Assembly: GCA_964417725.1 (NCBI GenBank)
Contig: CAYQIV010000003.1
Span: 1 to 64,000 of the forward strand
Direction: 5' to 3'
Origin: SHZI01 sp964417725
Lineage (GTDB): Bacteria > Pseudomonadota > Gammaproteobacteria > Steroidobacterales > GCA-2729495
Length of the DNA: 64,000 nt
Shown: piece by piece, positions 16,543-24,977 of the stretch
Layout: every line of letters begins with the position of its first letter
Position numbering within the stretch: position 1 is the stretch's first letter
Notes under the pieces: model-generated
Told to the model about the DNA's origin: nothing
What the model saw: the letters and a program-made list of their open reading frames with translations, nothing else
The model's database searches: none
Translations under genes and position numbers: made by a program

Positions 16543-16884
16543 CTACATGGTGTGGGTCGTCTTGTCGCCGCCGAGTGCGCCCGCAAGGTAATTCTCGATC
16601 TTTTTTTGCGTCGTGCCATTGTCCTGGTCGCTGAACTGCACGCCAATGCCGGCGGTGCGCTTGCCCTGTGCGCCCTTGGGCGTGATCCAGATGACGCGCC
16701 CCGCGACCGGGATCTTCTCGTCCTCTCCCATGATGTTCAGCAGCATGAAGACCTCGTCGCCAAGCCTGTAGCTGCTGTTGGTCGGGATGAACAGCCCGCC
16801 ATTGCGGACAAAAGGCATATAGGCGAGATAGAGAGCGCTCTTGTCCCTGATCGTCAAGGTCAGCAAGCCCGGTCTGTTGGACAT
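16543..16884 (-). CDS. pilZ: PilZ domain protein
   Basis: A 113-aa protein of the type IV pilus PilZ class (TIGR-like short PilZ found after holB): LTLTIRDKSALYLAYMPFVRNGGLFIPT, VFMLLNIMGEDEKIPVAGRVIWITP and GIGVQFSD. Like other PilZ proteins of this class it lacks the N-terminal RxxxR c-di-GMP-binding motif, so it probably does not bind c-di-GMP. It is the last gene of the fab-pab-tmk-holB cluster, eight bases after holB. I chose the ATG at 16884 (MSNRPGLLTL). Confidence 0.9.
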   Translation of the reverse strand: MSNRPGLLTLTIRDKSALYLAYMPFVRNGGLFIPTNSSYRLGDEVFMLLNIMGEDEKIPVAGRVIWITPKGAQGKRTAGIGVQFSDQDNGTTQKKIENYLAGALGGDKTTHTM

Positions 16885-16892
16885 CTTCTGGA

Positions 16893-17855
16893 CTACCTGG
16901 CGGTAAAGCCCGCGCCACCGAACCACCACGCCAGCAGGTCCGCGAACTGGAGTTCGCGGCTCAGCGATCGGTCCCGCAGCCTCCGGGTGTTCAGTAACTG
17001 GTCGACGTAGGTGAAGCAGGCCGACATGTTTATGCGTGCAGGCCGATTTTGCAAGGCCGCCAATGCTGCCGGCGCACTGCCATCGATACCTGACCCGACA
17101 CGGATGAGCGCCATGACTTGCTGGTAAAGCCAGCGCAGGCACAGGTCAGCATCGTCGTCCGCCCAGGCCCTGGCAACGGCAAGTGGCGAGCTGCGCCGCT
17201 GCACGAGCATGCGAAGGCTCTCGGCAAACCGGCCGACGGACGCCGCTGCCCCGGCCTGGTGAAAACGTCGTGCCAGCAGCGGCGCCCCGTCAGCCAGGGT
17301 CATGAAGACTGACCAGTCGACGTCGCTCCCCTGCTGTCGCAGCCACTGCAGCGACGCCTCGCGTGACGGGATCCCGACGGCCTGTCGCTCGCAGCGGCTG
17401 ACGATGGTCGCCGGCAGGCGGCCGGGCTGGGCAGTCACCAGCATGATGCAGGTCTGGCCCGCCGGCTCCTCCAGGGTCTTCAGCAGGCCATTGGCGGCAT
17501 TGACGTTGAGAGACTCGGCGGGACAGATCACCGCCACCTTGCAGCGCCCTGCGTGGCTGGTGCCGGCAAGGGTTGCGTTGAATTCCCGGACCTGTCCGAT
17601 GCTGATCTGGCGGCCGCCCTCGGCAGGCAGCAGCAGGTGGTAGTCGGGATGCTGGATCGCCAACGGATCCTCCGCACCTCCGGTTCGGGCAGACGGCAAG
17701 GGCAAGTGGAGCAGCCGGCTGGCGAACGCGGCCGCCAGATGGCGACGGCCCACGCCTTCCGGGCCATGGATCAACAGGGCCTGAGGGATTTGTCCGGCCT
17801 CGACCCGGCCGTCAAAGGACTCGATCAGCGGAGAAATCCACGGTATTTCGACCAT
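16893..17855 (-). CDS. holB: DNA polymerase III subunit delta' (HolB)
   Basis: Clamp-loader subunit delta', 320 aa from this start. The AAA fold contains ALLIHGPEGVGRRHLA, HPDYHLLLP, ISIGQVREF, ANGLLKTLEEP and SRCERQAVG. The zinc-finger cysteines that normally sit between the first helix and HPDY are absent: the region is short and reads LPSARTGGAEDPLAIQ. I chose the ATG at 17855, which has AAAGG upstream; a GTG at 17876 directly after the tmk stop would add seven residues. It sits between tmk and pilZ as in many gammaproteobacteria. Confidence 0.92.
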   Translation of the reverse strand: MVEIPWISPLIESFDGRVEAGQIPQALLIHGPEGVGRRHLAAAFASRLLHLPLPSARTGGAEDPLAIQHPDYHLLLPAEGGRQISIGQVREFNATLAGTSHAGRCKVAVICPAESLNVNAANGLLKTLEEPAGQTCIMLVTAQPGRLPATIVSRCERQAVGIPSREASLQWLRQQGSDVDWSVFMTLADGAPLLARRFHQAGAAASVGRFAESLRMLVQRRSSPLAVARAWADDDADLCLRWLYQQVMALIRVGSGIDGSAPAALAALQNRPARINMSACFTYVDQLLNTRRLRDRSLSRELQFADLLAWWFGGAGFTAR

Positions 17856-17876
17856 TGAATCATTACCTTTCGACAC

Positions 17877-18515
17877 TTACTTCGAGCGAGACAGCAACTC
17901 GTGTACATGCCGGGCGATTTCCACCTGCACGTCCTCGACCGGGCCGCCTGCATCGATCAGGCGGACGCGGTCCGGGGCGCAGCGGGCGATCTCCCGATAG
18001 CCCTGTCTGACCCGCTCGAAGAACCGGCGCTCCTCGCGCTCGAATCGATCCGCCCCCCCCCGTGCTTGTTGACGCGCCAGCGCAACCTCCGCGGGCACCT
18101 CCAGCAACAGGGTCAAATCCGGGCGCAACTCCTGCTGGACCAGTTCCTCCAGCTGGGCCACGGCGGCCGCGGGCAAACCGCGCCCCCAGCTCTGGTAGGC
18201 ATAGCTGGAATCGGTGAAGCGGTCCGAGACGACCCAGCGGCCGCTGGCAAGCGCCGGTCGGATCACGGCCTCGATGTGGGCCGCCCGCGCGGCGAACATC
18301 AGCAGCAGCTCAGCTAACGGAACCACCTCAATTTCCGGCGCCAGAAGTACCTCCCGGATGCGTTCGCCGAGCGGTGTGCCGCCCGGCTCGCGGGTGACGG
18401 CGACTTCGTGGCCGGCGGCCTGCACGAGCGCAGCGACATAGGCCAGATTGGTCGACTTGCCCGTTCCCTCGCCCCCTTCCAGGGTGATGAAGCGTCCCTG
18501 TCCCGGGTCCATCAT
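17877..18515 (-). CDS. tmk: thymidylate kinase
   Basis: Phosphorylates dTMP to dTDP in the cytoplasm, 212 aa. The P-loop is GGEGTGKST, followed by TREPGGTPLGERIRE and the substrate motif DRFTDSSYAYQ, all as in bacterial Tmk. The lid region contains RQQARGGADRFERE. The start ATG 18515 overlaps the mltG stop, and a second ATG follows immediately. It is directly upstream of holB. Confidence 0.96.
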   Translation of the reverse strand: MMDPGQGRFITLEGGEGTGKSTNLAYVAALVQAAGHEVAVTREPGGTPLGERIREVLLAPEIEVVPLAELLLMFAARAAHIEAVIRPALASGRWVVSDRFTDSSYAYQSWGRGLPAAAVAQLEELVQQELRPDLTLLLEVPAEVALARQQARGGADRFEREERRFFERVRQGYREIARCAPDRVRLIDAGGPVEDVQVEIARHVHELLSRSK

Positions 18516-19549
18516 GGCTCGCGTATCTCCCCTGATGCATGATTCGGCACGCGGCGCTGGCGCCATGCGCGCACGGCACGATTGTGTTCGGCCAGTGTAT
18601 CGCTGAAGACGTGGCTGCCGTCGCCGGATCCGCTGGCGACGAAATACAACGCACTTCCGCCCGCGGGGCGCGCCGCGGCCAATAGCGCCTCGCGGCCAGG
18701 TGCAGCGATCGGCGTGGGTGGCAACCCATCACGGGTATAGGTGTTCCAGGGGGTTTCGGCGACGAGATCCGCGCGGCTCAGTGGACCGGAAAAATCATCG
18801 CCCAGTCCGTAGATGACGCTGGGATCGGTCTGCAGTCGCATGCCGCGCCGAAGACGTCGGGTGAACACCCCGGAGATCATGGCCCGCTCGGTGGCGAGTC
18901 CCGTCTCTTTTTCGATGATCGAGGCGAGTATCAGCAACTCGTAGGGCGATTGCAGCACGTCCTGCTGCTCACGCATCGCCCAGGCTTGCGCGAGGTGGGT
19001 ACGCAGGGCGGCATGGGCCATCAGCAGCAGCTGACGGTCCGTGGTACCCCGCGGAAAGCGATACGTGTCGGGGAAAAATGCCCCTTCGGCGCTCGGGTAG
19101 TCGATGCCCAGTTCCCCGGCCAGTGCAGCGGGGTCCCTGGACGTCAGGGTCTGGACGAGGCCGGGTGCGCTGGCCAGGGCGGCACGGATGTCACGCACCG
19201 TCCAGCCTTCGAGCAAGGTCAGGCTGTGCATCACCACGCGGCCCGTGACCAGCATGTCGACCAGCCGGCGCGGGTCGATGCCCGGATCGAGCCGGTACTC
19301 GCCGGCATGGATCCGTGTGGCAGCACCGCGGCTGCGGGCCCAGAGCAGGAAGATACGCGGGTGATCCATGACCCTCGCGGTCGCCAGGTCCTGTGTGACC
19401 GATGACAGGGATTGCCCCGGCCGTATCTCGAGGACATGTCCTCCCGCGGGCACGGGCAGCGGGCGATCCAGCCAATGCATCATCCACCCCGCGCCAGCGG
19501 CAGACGCGGTGACGAGCAGGACCATGGCGATCAGCACCAGGCGGCGCAT
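18512..19549 (-). CDS. mltG: endolytic murein transglycosylase MltG
   Basis: Inner-membrane enzyme that cleaves nascent glycan strands and so ends their polymerisation. The 345-aa protein has an N-terminal membrane anchor (about 4-24), a LysM-like region (VLEIRPGQSLSSVTQDL) and a YceG domain with the catalytic Glu in LASIIEKETG, then LQTDPSVIYGLG, NTYTRDGLPPTPIAAPG and YFVASGSGDGSHVFS. The start MRRLVLIAMVLL at 19549 overlaps pabC by 19 bases. Confidence 0.95.
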   Translation of the reverse strand: MRRLVLIAMVLLVTASAAGAGWMMHWLDRPLPVPAGGHVLEIRPGQSLSSVTQDLATARVMDHPRIFLLWARSRGAATRIHAGEYRLDPGIDPRRLVDMLVTGRVVMHSLTLLEGWTVRDIRAALASAPGLVQTLTSRDPAALAGELGIDYPSAEGAFFPDTYRFPRGTTDRQLLLMAHAALRTHLAQAWAMREQQDVLQSPYELLILASIIEKETGLATERAMISGVFTRRLRRGMRLQTDPSVIYGLGDDFSGPLSRADLVAETPWNTYTRDGLPPTPIAAPGREALLAAARPAGGSALYFVASGSGDGSHVFSDTLAEHNRAVRAWRQRRVPNHASGEIREP

Positions 19550-20355
19550 TCGCCAACCCCCGCATCGGTCAGATAACGGCACAGGCGGCGAGTGACCGGG
19601 CCAACGGCCCAACGGCGCGCACCGAAGGCCGTGACAGGCCTCAGGCCCGCCAGTGCATTGGTGATGAACACCTCGTCGGCCTCGTCAAGGTCGCCAGGCC
19701 GCATGTCACGCGCCTGGCAGGGGATGGCCAGTGTCATGGCTGCCTCCATGACCCGCTGGCGCATGATCCCGTGGACACCGAACTCATCGAGCCGTGGGGT
19801 GTACAGGCCGTCAGCCGCCACCATGAAGATGTTGCTGGCAGTGCCACCGACCAGTCGCCCGTCCGCGCTGCGCATCAGTCCCTCCATGACGCGGGGATCC
19901 TGCCATTCGGCACGGGCCAGCACATGCTCCAGTTTCCCGAGGGTCTTCATCCCTGCCACGGCCGGTGAGGTGGCCACCGGCGTCTCACAGCAGATGACCT
20001 GCCCCGTGGCGGGTGGCGGGTGGTACACCCCTTCGCTGATCCCCACCGCCCAGGTGACCGGCCCCGCCCCTACCGGATGGTAACCGCGCTCACCCGGGCC
20101 GCGACTCACGACCAGCTTGACCACCCCGTCATGGCGGCCCACCAGCGCTGCATCCAGCGTGCGTATCCAGTCCGTACCGGACACGTCGATCTGCAGGCGC
20201 TGGCATCCGTGGTGCAGCCTGGCCAGATGCCGATCGAGAAACCGCACCGCCCCGGCCCGCAGGGCCATCGTCTCGAACAGGCCATCGGCATAACCGAACC
20301 CGCGATCGTCGGCGTCGATGTGACGTGCGGGGCTTCCGTTGATCCACCAGCGCAT
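19531..20355 (-). CDS. pabC: aminodeoxychorismate lyase (PabC)
   Basis: PLP enzyme of fold type IV that releases pyruvate from 4-amino-4-deoxychorismate to give p-aminobenzoate for folate. The 274-aa protein starts MRWWINGSP. It has RGFGYADGLFET, the catalytic Lys region GMKTLGKLEHVLAR, and the phosphate-binding LVGGTASNIFMV and EVFITNALAGLRPV. It is placed between pabB and mltG, five bases after the pabB stop, so folate and cell-wall genes are co-transcribed. Confidence 0.94.
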   Translation of the reverse strand: MRWWINGSPARHIDADDRGFGYADGLFETMALRAGAVRFLDRHLARLHHGCQRLQIDVSGTDWIRTLDAALVGRHDGVVKLVVSRGPGERGYHPVGAGPVTWAVGISEGVYHPPPATGQVICCETPVATSPAVAGMKTLGKLEHVLARAEWQDPRVMEGLMRSADGRLVGGTASNIFMVAADGLYTPRLDEFGVHGIMRQRVMEAAMTLAIPCQARDMRPGDLDEADEVFITNALAGLRPVTAFGARRWAVGPVTRRLCRYLTDAGVGECAAWC

Positions 20356-20360
20356 GCCGC

Positions 20361-21725
20361 TCAGCCGCCGAGTGCCAGCAGCATGCCCCTGGCCTTGGCC
20401 CGCGTCTCGTCGAGTTCCCGTGCGGGTGACGAGTCCGCGACGATGCCGCTGCCGGCGGCCAGGGCGCAGTCGCGGCCCGTGATGACGATGCTGCGGATGA
20501 GGATGTTCAGGTCACAGCTCCCGTCGCGGTTGAGGTATCCCATGGCACCGGTATAGGCCCCACGCGGCCGGCGCTCCAAGTCTGCGATGATCGACATGCA
20601 GCGCACCTTGGGGCAACCGGTGATCGTGCCGCCGGGGAAGACGGCACGGATGAGTTGGCCGGGCGTGACCTCGGGACGCAACGTCCCGCGTACATTCGAG
20701 ACAATATGATGAACATGAGAGTATGTTTCTATTGCCATGAATTCATTGACGTTTATTGACCCTGGAATACAAACGCGCCCGAGATCGTTGCGTTCAAGGT
20801 CGATGAGCATGACATGTTCGGCCTGCTCCTTGGGGCTGGTGAGCAGACGCCGCCGCGCCTCGTCATGCGCACCCGTGCGGGCACGGGTCCCGGCGATGGG
20901 GCGGGTTTCGACGGTGCCGTGCCGCACGCGCACCAGCCGCTCCGGCGAGGAACTGGCGATGGCAAAGCCGTCGAAGGTGGCGAGGCCCGCGAATGGTGCC
21001 GGGTTGGTCAGGCGCAGTCGTGCGTAGACGTCGGCCGGCGTGACCCCCGCCCGCAGCGTGCCCTGCCAGGCGCGCGTCAGATTGGCCTGAAAGATGTCAC
21101 CGGCCGCGATGTGTCGCAGGGCTGCATCGACAGCAGAAAGGAACGAGGCAGGGTCCGGTTCCTGCATCGGCGTCGCCAGCAGGGTGTCGTGAGGTACAGG
21201 CACCGGGGGGGCATCGAACAGCGCAGCGATGTCGGCGCGGATCGCCGCCTCAAGTTCTCCCGTCTCATCGACGATCCATGCCTCACCGCTCCGCCGCTCG
21301 CGGACCACCGCGGCCGGTACGCGCAGGGCGATGGCCACCGGCTCGCTGCCCATGACCGGCGCGGTGGCGGAAGGCTCGGTCTCATCACGCAACTCGTAGC
21401 CCATGAACAGGAACCAGCCGCCGCGAAAAACGGCCGCTTCCCCTGCCGTGGCTTCCACGGCCTCGCGCTCTCCGTGCCAGGCGGCATCCAGCGCATCGAG
21501 GAAGCCGCCCACCCGCGCCGGGCCACCGCGCAGAACGCGGTCGGCACCCAGCACCAGGGCATCACCGGGGAAGCCGAACAGGATGTCGTGACGGCCGCCT
21601 GCACTGCCCTGGTCGACGCTCTCGAGGAGGCAGGGGTAGCGAGCGGGGTTCGCACGGTGAAGCGCCAGCAGGTCGAAGGCTGGAGGCAGCCTGACCGGGC
21701 GTATATGGGATCGATGCTGCACCAT
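20361..21725 (-). CDS. pabB: aminodeoxychorismate synthase component I (PabB)
   Basis: Forms 4-amino-4-deoxychorismate from chorismate using ammonia from PabA. The 454-aa chorismate-binding enzyme has FQANLTRAW, EHVMLIDLERNDLGRV, YSHVHHIVSNV and PGGTITGCPKVR near the C-terminus. I chose the ATG at 21725 (MVQHRSHIRPVRLPP). No pabA is adjacent. A segment coding for the VCIPGS to VSNV region (about 20700-20775) is strikingly AT-rich with codons rare elsewhere in the gene (ATA, TCA, AAT). It lies between fabF and pabC, which in many relatives are direct neighbours. Confidence 0.94.
   Translation of the reverse strand: MVQHRSHIRPVRLPPAFDLLALHRANPARYPCLLESVDQGSAGGRHDILFGFPGDALVLGADRVLRGGPARVGGFLDALDAAWHGEREAVEATAGEAAVFRGGWFLFMGYELRDETEPSATAPVMGSEPVAIALRVPAAVVRERRSGEAWIVDETGELEAAIRADIAALFDAPPVPVPHDTLLATPMQEPDPASFLSAVDAALRHIAAGDIFQANLTRAWQGTLRAGVTPADVYARLRLTNPAPFAGLATFDGFAIASSSPERLVRVRHGTVETRPIAGTRARTGAHDEARRRLLTSPKEQAEHVMLIDLERNDLGRVCIPGSINVNEFMAIETYSHVHHIVSNVRGTLRPEVTPGQLIRAVFPGGTITGCPKVRCMSIIADLERRPRGAYTGAMGYLNRDGSCDLNILIRSIVITGRDCALAAGSGIVADSSPARELDETRAKARGMLLALGG
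20700..20775. other. AT-rich patch inside pabB
   Basis: By eye this stretch is only about one-third GC, while flanking parts of the same gene are about two-thirds. The reading frame is intact and encodes one of the most conserved parts of the chorismate-binding domain. Neither frameshift nor repeat is visible. Confidence 0.6.
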
Positions 21726-21790
21726 GGTCTGCTGGCCGACGATGGGGATCCGGGGCGCCGGCGGCCAGCGAGTCCCGTGCACCCGCCGGA

Positions 21791-23032
21791 TCAGACTCGA
21801 CGGAAGATGATGCTGCCGTTGGTCCCACCGAAACCAAATGAGTTGCTGAGCGCGGCGTCGATACGCATGGTTCGGGCCGTTCGCGGGACATAGTCCAGAT
21901 CGCAGCCAGGGCCGGGTTCGTCGAGGTTGATGGTGGGCGGCGCCACCTGGTCGCGGATGGCGAGAACGCTGAACACCGCTTCGATGGCCCCTGCGGCACC
22001 GAGCAGGTGGCCTGTCACCGACTTGGTCGAACTGACGGCCAGCCTGTGGGCATGGTCGCCGAAGACTGCATGAATGGCGCGGGTCTCGGCCACATCGCCC
22101 AGGGGCGTCGAGGTGCCGTGTGCGTTGATGTATTGCACGTCCTCGGGGTTCATGCCGGCATCACGGAGCGCTGCCTGCATGCAGGCCTTGGCGCCATCGC
22201 CACCTTCCGCCGGCGCCGTGATGTGATGCGCGTCACCACTCATGCCGAACCCGATCACTTCAGCAAGGATGGGTGCCCCTCGCCGCCGTGCGCATTCGTA
22301 CTCTTCCATAACGAGGCATGCGGCACCGTCGCTGAGAACGAAGCCGTCGCGGTCCTTGTCCCAGGGGCGGCTCGCCGCCTGCGGATCGTCATTGCGCTGC
22401 GACAGCGCCCGCGCGGAGCAGAAGCCGCCGAGTCCAAGCGGCGTGATGCCGTGCTCCGCACCGCCGGCGAGCATGACATCGGCGTCACCATGCGCGATCA
22501 GGCGCGCACTCATGCCGATACAGTGCGTCGATGTGGTACACGCCGTCACGAGGGCGATGTTGGGGCCACGAAATCCGTACTGGATGGAGACGTGCCCCGA
22601 GATCATGTTGATGATCGTGCCCGGCACGAAAAACGGCGAGATCTTGCGCGGCCCGCCTTCACTGTACTTGGCGTAATTCGCCTCGATCGTGCCGACGCCG
22701 CCGATGCCTGATCCCATTGCGACACCGACGCGGTCGCCGGGGTAGGTATCCGCTTCGATACCGGCGGCGGCGACAGCCTGCCTGGCCGCCGCGATGCCGA
22801 AGTGGATGAAGGGATCCATCTTCTTGACATCCTTGGCGGGGACGAACTGCGCGGGGTCGAAATCACGGATCGGCCCGCCGAAGCGGGTCGAAAATTGGCT
22901 GACGTCGAATTCGGTGATTGGTCCGATACCGCTCACGCCAGCCGTGACGTTGGCCCACGCCGTGGCGATATCGTTGCCCGTGGGCGAGACGATACCCAGA
23001 CCCGTCACAACGACCCGCCGACCGGACATCAA
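21791..23032 (-). CDS. fabF: beta-ketoacyl-ACP synthase II (FabF)
   Basis: Elongating condensing enzyme of fatty acid synthesis, 413 aa. It starts RRVVVTGLGIVSPTGND. The catalytic Cys is in VTACTTSTHCIG, and the two His are in NAHGTSTPLGD and KSVTGHLLGAAG. The C-terminal FGFGGTN is present. FabF length is normal. It follows acpP after a 68-bp gap that holds a perfect palindrome. Confidence 0.96.
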   Translation of the reverse strand: MMSGRRVVVTGLGIVSPTGNDIATAWANVTAGVSGIGPITEFDVSQFSTRFGGPIRDFDPAQFVPAKDVKKMDPFIHFGIAAARQAVAAAGIEADTYPGDRVGVAMGSGIGGVGTIEANYAKYSEGGPRKISPFFVPGTIINMISGHVSIQYGFRGPNIALVTACTTSTHCIGMSARLIAHGDADVMLAGGAEHGITPLGLGGFCSARALSQRNDDPQAASRPWDKDRDGFVLSDGAACLVMEEYECARRRGAPILAEVIGFGMSGDAHHITAPAEGGDGAKACMQAALRDAGMNPEDVQYINAHGTSTPLGDVAETRAIHAVFGDHAHRLAVSSTKSVTGHLLGAAGAIEAVFSVLAIRDQVAPPTINLDEPGPGCDLDYVPRTARTMRIDAALSNSFGFGGTNGSIIFRRV

Positions 23033-23061
23033 ATGGATTCCGCAACCCGGGTGAGGCTGCT

Positions 23062-23077
23062 ATGCCGCATGCGGCAT
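23062..23077. repeat. 16-bp perfect palindrome between acpP and fabF
   Basis: ATGCCGCATGCGGCAT is fully self-complementary, and outer bases GGGTG (23049-23053) and CACCC (23082-23086) can extend the stem with an internal bulge. No T-run follows on either strand, so it is not a standard intrinsic terminator. It may be a partial attenuator or an mRNA-processing hairpin that keeps acpP transcript more abundant than fabF transcript (inference). Confidence 0.5.
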
Positions 23078-23100
23078 GGGGCACCCGCCTGCATCGTGGC

Positions 23101-23343
23101 TCAGGCCGCCTTGGAACGCTGCGTGATGTAGTCGATCGCTTGCTGGACCGTCTTGATCTTCTCGGCATCTTCGTCGGGAATCTCGGTCTCGAACTCTTCT
23201 TCGAGCGCCATGACGAGCTCTACGGTATCCAGGGAGTCGGCGCCAAGATCATCGACGAAAGAAGCCTCGTTGGTGACCTCTTCTTCCTTCACGCCGAGTT
23301 GCTCGGCAACGATGTTCTTGACCTGTTCTTCAATGCTGCTCAT
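23101..23343 (-). CDS. acpP: acyl carrier protein
   Basis: An 80-aa very acidic protein that carries fatty acyl chains on phosphopantetheine at S37 in the motif GADS37LDTVELVM. The sequence closely follows E. coli AcpP (SSIEEQVKNIVAEQLGVKEE). I chose the ATG at 23343. It lies between fabG (136 bp upstream) and fabF, the conserved order. Confidence 0.97.
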   Translation of the reverse strand: MSSIEEQVKNIVAEQLGVKEEEVTNEASFVDDLGADSLDTVELVMALEEEFETEIPDEDAEKIKTVQQAIDYITQRSKAA

Positions 23344-23478
23344 GTCTCGCATGTCCTCTGTGCTGGGCCTCGACAACAGCGCGCCCCCTGATGCGAAGCG
23401 GGATTCGCCGGCCGGTATTCTATGTTAAGCGCCGATGCCAATCTAGCACCGTCAAAAAACGGCATATCCTGCCGGAAA

Positions 23479-24243
23479 TCAGGCCATCAGCATGCCGCCG
23501 TTGACATGGAGCGTCTCGCCCGTGACGTAGGCGCCAGCCGCCGATGCGAGATAGAGCACGGCGGCGGCCACGTCTTCCGCGCTGCCCAGCCGCTGCATGG
23601 GGATGCGCGCCATGAGATCGGTGCGCTGGGCATCGCTGATGGCGGCCGTCATGTCAGTGGCAATGAAGCCCGGCGCGACGACGTTGACGGTGATGTTGCG
23701 GCTCGCGACTTCTCGGGCCAGCGACTTCGAAAAACCGATCATCCCGGCCTTCGCCGCCGCGTAATTGGCCTGGCCCGGGTTGCCAATGGTACCGACGACG
23801 GAGCCGATGTTGATGATGCGTCCATGGCGCTGCCTGATCATGCCGCGGAGGAATGTGCGGCTGACATGGAAGACGGCGGTGAGGTTGGTCCGGAGGACGG
23901 CATCCCACTCTTCGTCTTTCATGCGCATGGACAGGTTGTCGCGCGTGATCCCGGCATTGTTGACGACGATCCTCGCCGGTCCTTCGCAGGCGCTGATGTC
24001 GGCTTCCACGGCAGCAATGGATGACGGGTCGGACACGTCCAGCACCAGTCCCCGCCCGCGGAGACCCGCTGCCGCAAGCCGTGCAGAGATCGCCGCCGCA
24101 CCGTCGGCCGTGGTGGCCGTGCCGACGACGGTGGCACCGGCGCCGGCGAGCGCATCGGCGATCGCCGCGCCGATGCCTCGCGTGGCGCCCGTCACCAGCG
24201 CGACGTGGTCATCGATGCGGAAAAGAGGATGTCCGGTCTGCAT
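23479..24243 (-). CDS. fabG: 3-oxoacyl-ACP reductase FabG
   Basis: NADPH-dependent short-chain dehydrogenase (254 aa) reducing beta-ketoacyl-ACP. The Rossmann motif is GATRGIG, with NNAGITRDNL and the catalytic Ser-Tyr-Lys in NIGSVVGTIGNPGQANYAAAKAG. The C-terminus YVTGETLHVNGGM is typical of FabG. It is the first fab gene here: plsX, fabH and fabD, often upstream, are not present, and a rhombosortase gene takes that place, nine bases upstream. Confidence 0.95.
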   Translation of the reverse strand: MQTGHPLFRIDDHVALVTGATRGIGAAIADALAGAGATVVGTATTADGAAAISARLAAAGLRGRGLVLDVSDPSSIAAVEADISACEGPARIVVNNAGITRDNLSMRMKDEEWDAVLRTNLTAVFHVSRTFLRGMIRQRHGRIINIGSVVGTIGNPGQANYAAAKAGMIGFSKSLAREVASRNITVNVVAPGFIATDMTAAISDAQRTDLMARIPMQRLGSAEDVAAAVLYLASAAGAYVTGETLHVNGGMLMA

Positions 24244-24252
24244 GGGCGCGCA

Positions 24253-24900
24253 TTATACCGACCGGCGGGCGATTCGCTGCACTGCTTCTGCACCCGTGTA
24301 GATGCACCCACCGACGGCGCCCCAGAAATGGGCCGACGTGATCACCGGCGCGCCCACGGTCTCGGTGGACAGTGGCAATCCTCCGGCGAGTTGTTCCCAC
24401 GCAATCTTCAGGCCCCACAGCCCGAGCAGCGCATAGCCCGTGCGGTCCCCTGCACGGACCATGTCGAACCCGCCGATGATCAACAGCCCGTGCAGCGCGC
24501 CCGACATGCCGATGCACCAGAAGACATCCGGGTGGAAGACCCACAGGCCGATGTTGGTGGCCAGTCCGCAGGTGAGACATGCCAGCAGCCAGCCCCACGG
24601 GGTGCGCGCATCGTGAAACAGCCATATGCCGATGGCCAGCGCGCCGACGTTGAGTGCGAGATGCCGCCAGTTCAGGTGGACCAGGTTGCCGGACAGCAAG
24701 CGCCACAGTTCGCCGCCAGCGACAGCCTGCCGGTCATACCACAACGACTGATGCAGCCCGTCGGGCAACAACTGGAGCCCGACGAGGAGCACGGCGAAAC
24801 CGCTGGCCCACACCATCGAAGATGAGGTTTTGCGGGGTGAAAGCGTGATATTCCAGCTGGTTGACGTCACTTGATGATATTTTTGCCAGATCCCTACCAT
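24253..24900 (-). CDS. rrtA: rhombosortase (rhomboid-family intramembrane protease)
   Basis: A 215-aa membrane protein with about six helices. Rhomboid features are LWRLLSGNLVHLNWRHLALN (Asn near 84), the catalytic Ser133 in GMSGALHG, and the His191 in SAHFWGAVGG. The GxSGxLHG form and small size fit rhombosortase, which cleaves proteins with GlyGly-CTERM tails exported by type II secretion. Its divergent position next to the gsp operon supports this. The start is uncertain: ATG 24900 is used, ATG 24816 (MVWASGFAVLL) is possible. Confidence 0.82.
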   Translation of the reverse strand: MVGIWQKYHQVTSTSWNITLSPRKTSSSMVWASGFAVLLVGLQLLPDGLHQSLWYDRQAVAGGELWRLLSGNLVHLNWRHLALNVGALAIGIWLFHDARTPWGWLLACLTCGLATNIGLWVFHPDVFWCIGMSGALHGLLIIGGFDMVRAGDRTGYALLGLWGLKIAWEQLAGGLPLSTETVGAPVITSAHFWGAVGGCIYTGAEAVQRIARRSV

Positions 24901-24977
24901 CGGTGATGCCGGTGGCGGATAATCACCGCGCCGAAACCGCATCGCGGCGGATCATCGCAGAATTACAGGATGGATTC

